Positions 42,919 through 44,920 of a DNA stretch of 44,920 nt are shown piece after piece. The stretch lies in the NCBI GenBank assembly GCA_937922945.1, contig CAKZUP010000126.1, forward strand, positions 1-44,920, given 5' to 3'. Below the pieces are notes generated by a model. That model saw only the letters and a list, made by a program, of their open reading frames with translations, had not been told where the DNA came from and searched no databases. The translations under genes were made by a program, and so were the position numbers. Position 1 is the first letter of the stretch, and the number at the start of each line of letters is the position of its first letter. The stretch is from an uncultured Granulosicoccaceae bacterium. GTDB taxonomy: Bacteria; Pseudomonadota; Gammaproteobacteria; Granulosicoccales; Granulosicoccaceae.

Positions 42919-43467
42919 TTAACTGCAACGCACTCGAATTCGTTGTGAGCGTTCGCCAGCGACACCAACTTGCGCACCAGCAAATCGTTGTATACCACCC
43001 AATTCTTGTGCCCGAACGCGGGTGCTTCTTTCTCCTGTTGATGCCTGTAAGTTGACAGTGCCGGCAATGAAAGCGCCGACCAACGCGTTGTTCTGACCAC
43101 GAATTTCATCATTGAAGCACTGTACGCCAAATACATTCGTGCCGGTTGCGGTTTGGTCTCCTTCGCTCACAACCAGAATGCCAATGGCCATTGGGTCGCC
43201 TCGCACCAGTTCTGAGTCTTTCAGTTCCATGCAGACAACGCCGCCAGCTGTGGCTGGCCGGTTAAGCGTCACGGTGACTGATATTGCTGCAACCTCACCT
43301 TCATTGAGGTCTGTGGGGTTGGCATTGTCAATTTGCATATCGGTGACCTCGTCTCCAGGGGCTAAGCCACAGACTGCAGGTATGCCCGTGTTGGTTGTGT
43401 TGCAACCAGCGATAAACAGTAGGCAAACAAAATAAAAAGAGACGGAAACGGTTTTAAGCTTATCCAT
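42919..43467 (-). CDS. Small lipoprotein of unknown function
   Basis: 182 residues. The signal peptide ends in lipobox IAGC (Cys22). The mature protein is beta-rich with evenly spaced Cys (CGLAPGDEVT, VVCMELKD, FGVQCFNDE, terminal RCS), suggesting disulfides in the periplasm. The strand pattern DLNEGEVAAISVTVTLNRPA resembles an immunoglobulin-like or Calx-beta-type surface domain, but I cannot assign a family. The C-terminal half is Arg/Gln-rich. It lies upstream of the leucine-rich-repeat gene on the same strand, with a hairpin between. Confidence 0.65.
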   Translation of the reverse strand: MDKLKTVSVSFYFVCLLFIAGCNTTNTGIPAVCGLAPGDEVTDMQIDNANPTDLNEGEVAAISVTVTLNRPATAGGVVCMELKDSELVRGDPMAIGILVVSEGDQTATGTNVFGVQCFNDEIRGQNNALVGAFIAGTVNLQASTGERSTRVRAQELGGIQRFAGAQVGVAGERSQRIRVRCS

Positions 43468-43882
43468 GAGTTACATCTATCCTGACTTTGAATGAAAAAT
43501 ATCGCGAAGTGAAAAACCAATGGCTTTATAAAAGTTACTTGGTTGCATTCAATCGCAAACGTAAGAGTATGAAGATGTCATTGATAAAGGGGCGAATCAA
43601 TCACCTAATTCAGGTATTTGTGGGTATACAAAGCGGTGATTGTAATCAGGCGGGGTCGGTGCTTATTTTTGCAATTTTGCAAGTTGTGCAAGCATATGCA
43701 GAGCACGATTTGTTTGACACAGTTAATTGAAATAGGTGAGGCAAAGTCACACCGGGTTGATTATTGAATAACCGGGTTCGACTAGGTTGATGCGGTAATA
43801 CCAAACAGATTCTATAAAGTCGCGGTTACCCATCATCTCTGTTATAAAACATTACTGTGATAAAACATCCCTGTTATAAAAA
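43468..43882. other. Non-coding region with AT-rich repeats
   Basis: 415 bases without a convincing gene; an 80-codon frame from a TTG at 43488 has no ribosome site and a composition unlike its neighbours. It ends in three 16-bp tandem units. Confidence 0.4.
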
Positions 43883-43884
43883 CT
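43839..43884. repeat. Three tandem 16-bp repeats
   Basis: CTGTTATAAAACAT (43839), CTGTGATAAAACAT (43855) and CTGTTATAAAAACT (43871) recur every 16 bases; the last reaches into the stop codon of the fibronectin gene. On that gene's strand they lie in its 3' region. Confidence 0.55.
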
Positions 43885-44920
43885 AGAGCTGCATCGGCTC
43901 CACGATGATTGTTGATGGTTCTGAGCGATTGCCATCGGCGTCGATACTAACCAGTGTGTACGTCCACGTTTGATTATTGGGTGCTGTGTTATCGAAGTAG
44001 CTCAGCGCATCCAGTTGAGCGTTGATAATTTCGCCGTTACGGCTTAGCTCGTAATAGGCAGTAAACACGTTAGGCGTTCTAACCCAGAAGATCTCGACAC
44101 TGGTCATTGAATAGCGTGATGCGCCAGAGAACAATGGGCGGTCTTTGAGTTCGGGCTCAACGCCTTCGATTGCCCTTGTTGTAAACGTATTACCACTGGC
44201 CGCCACCGTGTCGCCATTAAGTACGGTGGCCACGCCGTAGGTGTAGCTGGTTCCTGGTGCAAGGTTCGTATCATAGAAGCTGAGTACATCCGTGTTGGTT
44301 AGTACCGGCACATTGTCACGAAACACGTTATAGCGTACGTTGGGGTTGCTCGAACGATTCCAGAATATCTCTATGGTGGTTGGTGAATAAGTGGCGCCGG
44401 TTAAGATGGGGGCGCTGATGTTCCCAACTGGTGCGACTGGCTCAATGGGCGTTGTCGGCTGTGTGGGTGTGGTTGGCTCTGTGCTATCAGATGCTTCAAC
44501 CGTGATGCTGCCTGCATCCGATCGGTTTCCGTTTGCATCAACTGCCACCAATTCATAAGTCCAGGCTTGATTCGAAGCGGCTTGCCTGTCCAGATAACTC
44601 AATGCATCCAGTTCGGCTATAACGACCCCGTTGCGGCTAAGTTCATAATATTGTGTGAACGTATTGGGTGTTCGAACCCAGAATAATTCAACCGTGTTGC
44701 TGGAGTAGCGCGAGCTGCCGGAAAAATTAGGCGCGTTTGACGCAGGTGTTGTTCGTTCACCAGTTGTGGTTAATGAAATACTGGACGCGCCTACTGTATT
44801 ACCATTGAGTACTGCGCTTACGCCCCAAACATACGTGGTGCCGGGTTCTAAGTCATCACTAAAAAAACTTTGCGCGCTTGTGCCTCTAACCAATGGCACG
44901 TTGTCTCTGAACACATCGAA
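43883..44920 (-). CDS. Fibronectin type III repeat protein, N-terminus beyond the window
   Basis: At least 345 residues; the frame runs off the right edge, so the start and any signal peptide are missing. Alternating fibronectin III domains of two types form a tandem unit of about 197 residues. One type has YNVFRDNVPVL then APGTSYTYGVATVLNGDTV. The other has FWVRTPNVFTAYYELSRNGE then LDALSYFDN and a DADGNRSEP end. A Thr/Pro-rich linker (EPTTPTQPTTPIEP) joins units. No enzyme domain is in view. The fibronectin domains resemble those of the lipoprotein at 3028-5982. Probably an exported or surface protein. Confidence 0.8.
   Translation of the reverse strand, partial: FDVFRDNVPLVRGTSAQSFFSDDLEPGTTYVWGVSAVLNGNTVGASSISLTTTGERTTPASNAPNFSGSSRYSSNTVELFWVRTPNTFTQYYELSRNGVVIAELDALSYLDRQAASNQAWTYELVAVDANGNRSDAGSITVEASDSTEPTTPTQPTTPIEPVAPVGNISAPILTGATYSPTTIEIFWNRSSNPNVRYNVFRDNVPVLTNTDVLSFYDTNLAPGTSYTYGVATVLNGDTVAASGNTFTTRAIEGVEPELKDRPLFSGASRYSMTSVEIFWVRTPNVFTAYYELSRNGEIINAQLDALSYFDNTAPNNQTWTYTLVSIDADGNRSEPSTIIVEPMQL

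Noticed and set aside
42828-43136. Minus-strand frame of 102 codons
   Set aside because: Overlaps the small lipoprotein in another frame, lacks a ribosome site and shows no recognisable features.
43488-43730. Plus-strand 80-codon frame from a TTG
   Set aside because: No ribosome site and no recognisable features, in an AT-rich spacer.
43839-43884. CRISPR-like array
   Set aside because: Units are 16 bp with no unique spacers, and no cas genes are nearby.

Overview
The window looks like a stretch of chromosome from a free-living, probably marine or aquatic gammaproteobacterium of middling GC content. The marker genes are mostly confined to, or typical of, Gammaproteobacteria: a YggX-type iron-trafficking protein, an LpoB-type lipoprotein beside a COG3014-type partner, a TrpR repressor and a VC0807-type membrane protein. 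Genes are dense and lie on both strands. I see no insertion sequence, prophage, CRISPR array, rRNA or recognisable tRNA. The species cannot be fixed by reading alone.

Layout, left third. A DegP/DegQ-type periplasmic protease (359-1882) ends at a clear terminator. A DUF6502 regulator is translationally coupled to a large surface lipoprotein with two fibronectin III domains and a parallel beta-helix (2189-5982). On the minus strand lie a VC0807-type membrane protein, a tiny leader-like ORF with a near-perfect Shine-Dalgarno and its own terminator (6961-7141), and an LpoB/COG3014 lipoprotein pair (7237-9137). Divergent glpK and glpD follow, then a GGDEF protein with a wrecked EAL domain, a second DegQ-type protease, divergent moaED and moaC, and an AsmA-family protein.

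Middle. A trpR-trpE-trpG cluster (20206-22620) carries a 28-bp dyad over the trpR start. A stand-alone glutamine amidotransferase and a 14-bp tandem repeat come next. They precede three overlapping genes (24017-27284) that together read as a split copper amine oxidase: one exported protein matches the N2-N3 domains, and two exported paralogues match the catalytic domain. One paralogue has lost every recognisable copper and cofactor residue. The other keeps the copper histidines and the tyrosine but lacks the catalytic aspartate, and it ends in a C-terminal sorting-like signal. This is the most unusual system in the window. mutY follows.

Right third. A minus-strand membrane-stress operon runs from 38446 to 28498: a ribbon-helix-helix/DUF2170 fusion, PspA, a YqiJ/NfeD-like membrane protein, a flotillin (YqiK-like), a 1772-residue DUF3686 AAA+ ATPase, and an SRPBCC protein. 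It is preceded by a phased array of TTACATGTAA-like palindromes, the kind of site a ribbon-helix-helix protein binds cooperatively. yggX, a small acidic protein, a SEL1/TPR-like protein, a tail-anchored leucine-rich-repeat protein, a small lipoprotein and a truncated fibronectin III protein close the window.

A recurring theme is autoregulation. Three presumed DNA-binding proteins (DUF6502, TrpR, RHH-DUF2170) are each preceded by dyad operators that touch or almost touch the start codon, lack a Shine-Dalgarno, and have promoter-like hexamers placed so that the mRNA would be leaderless or nearly so.
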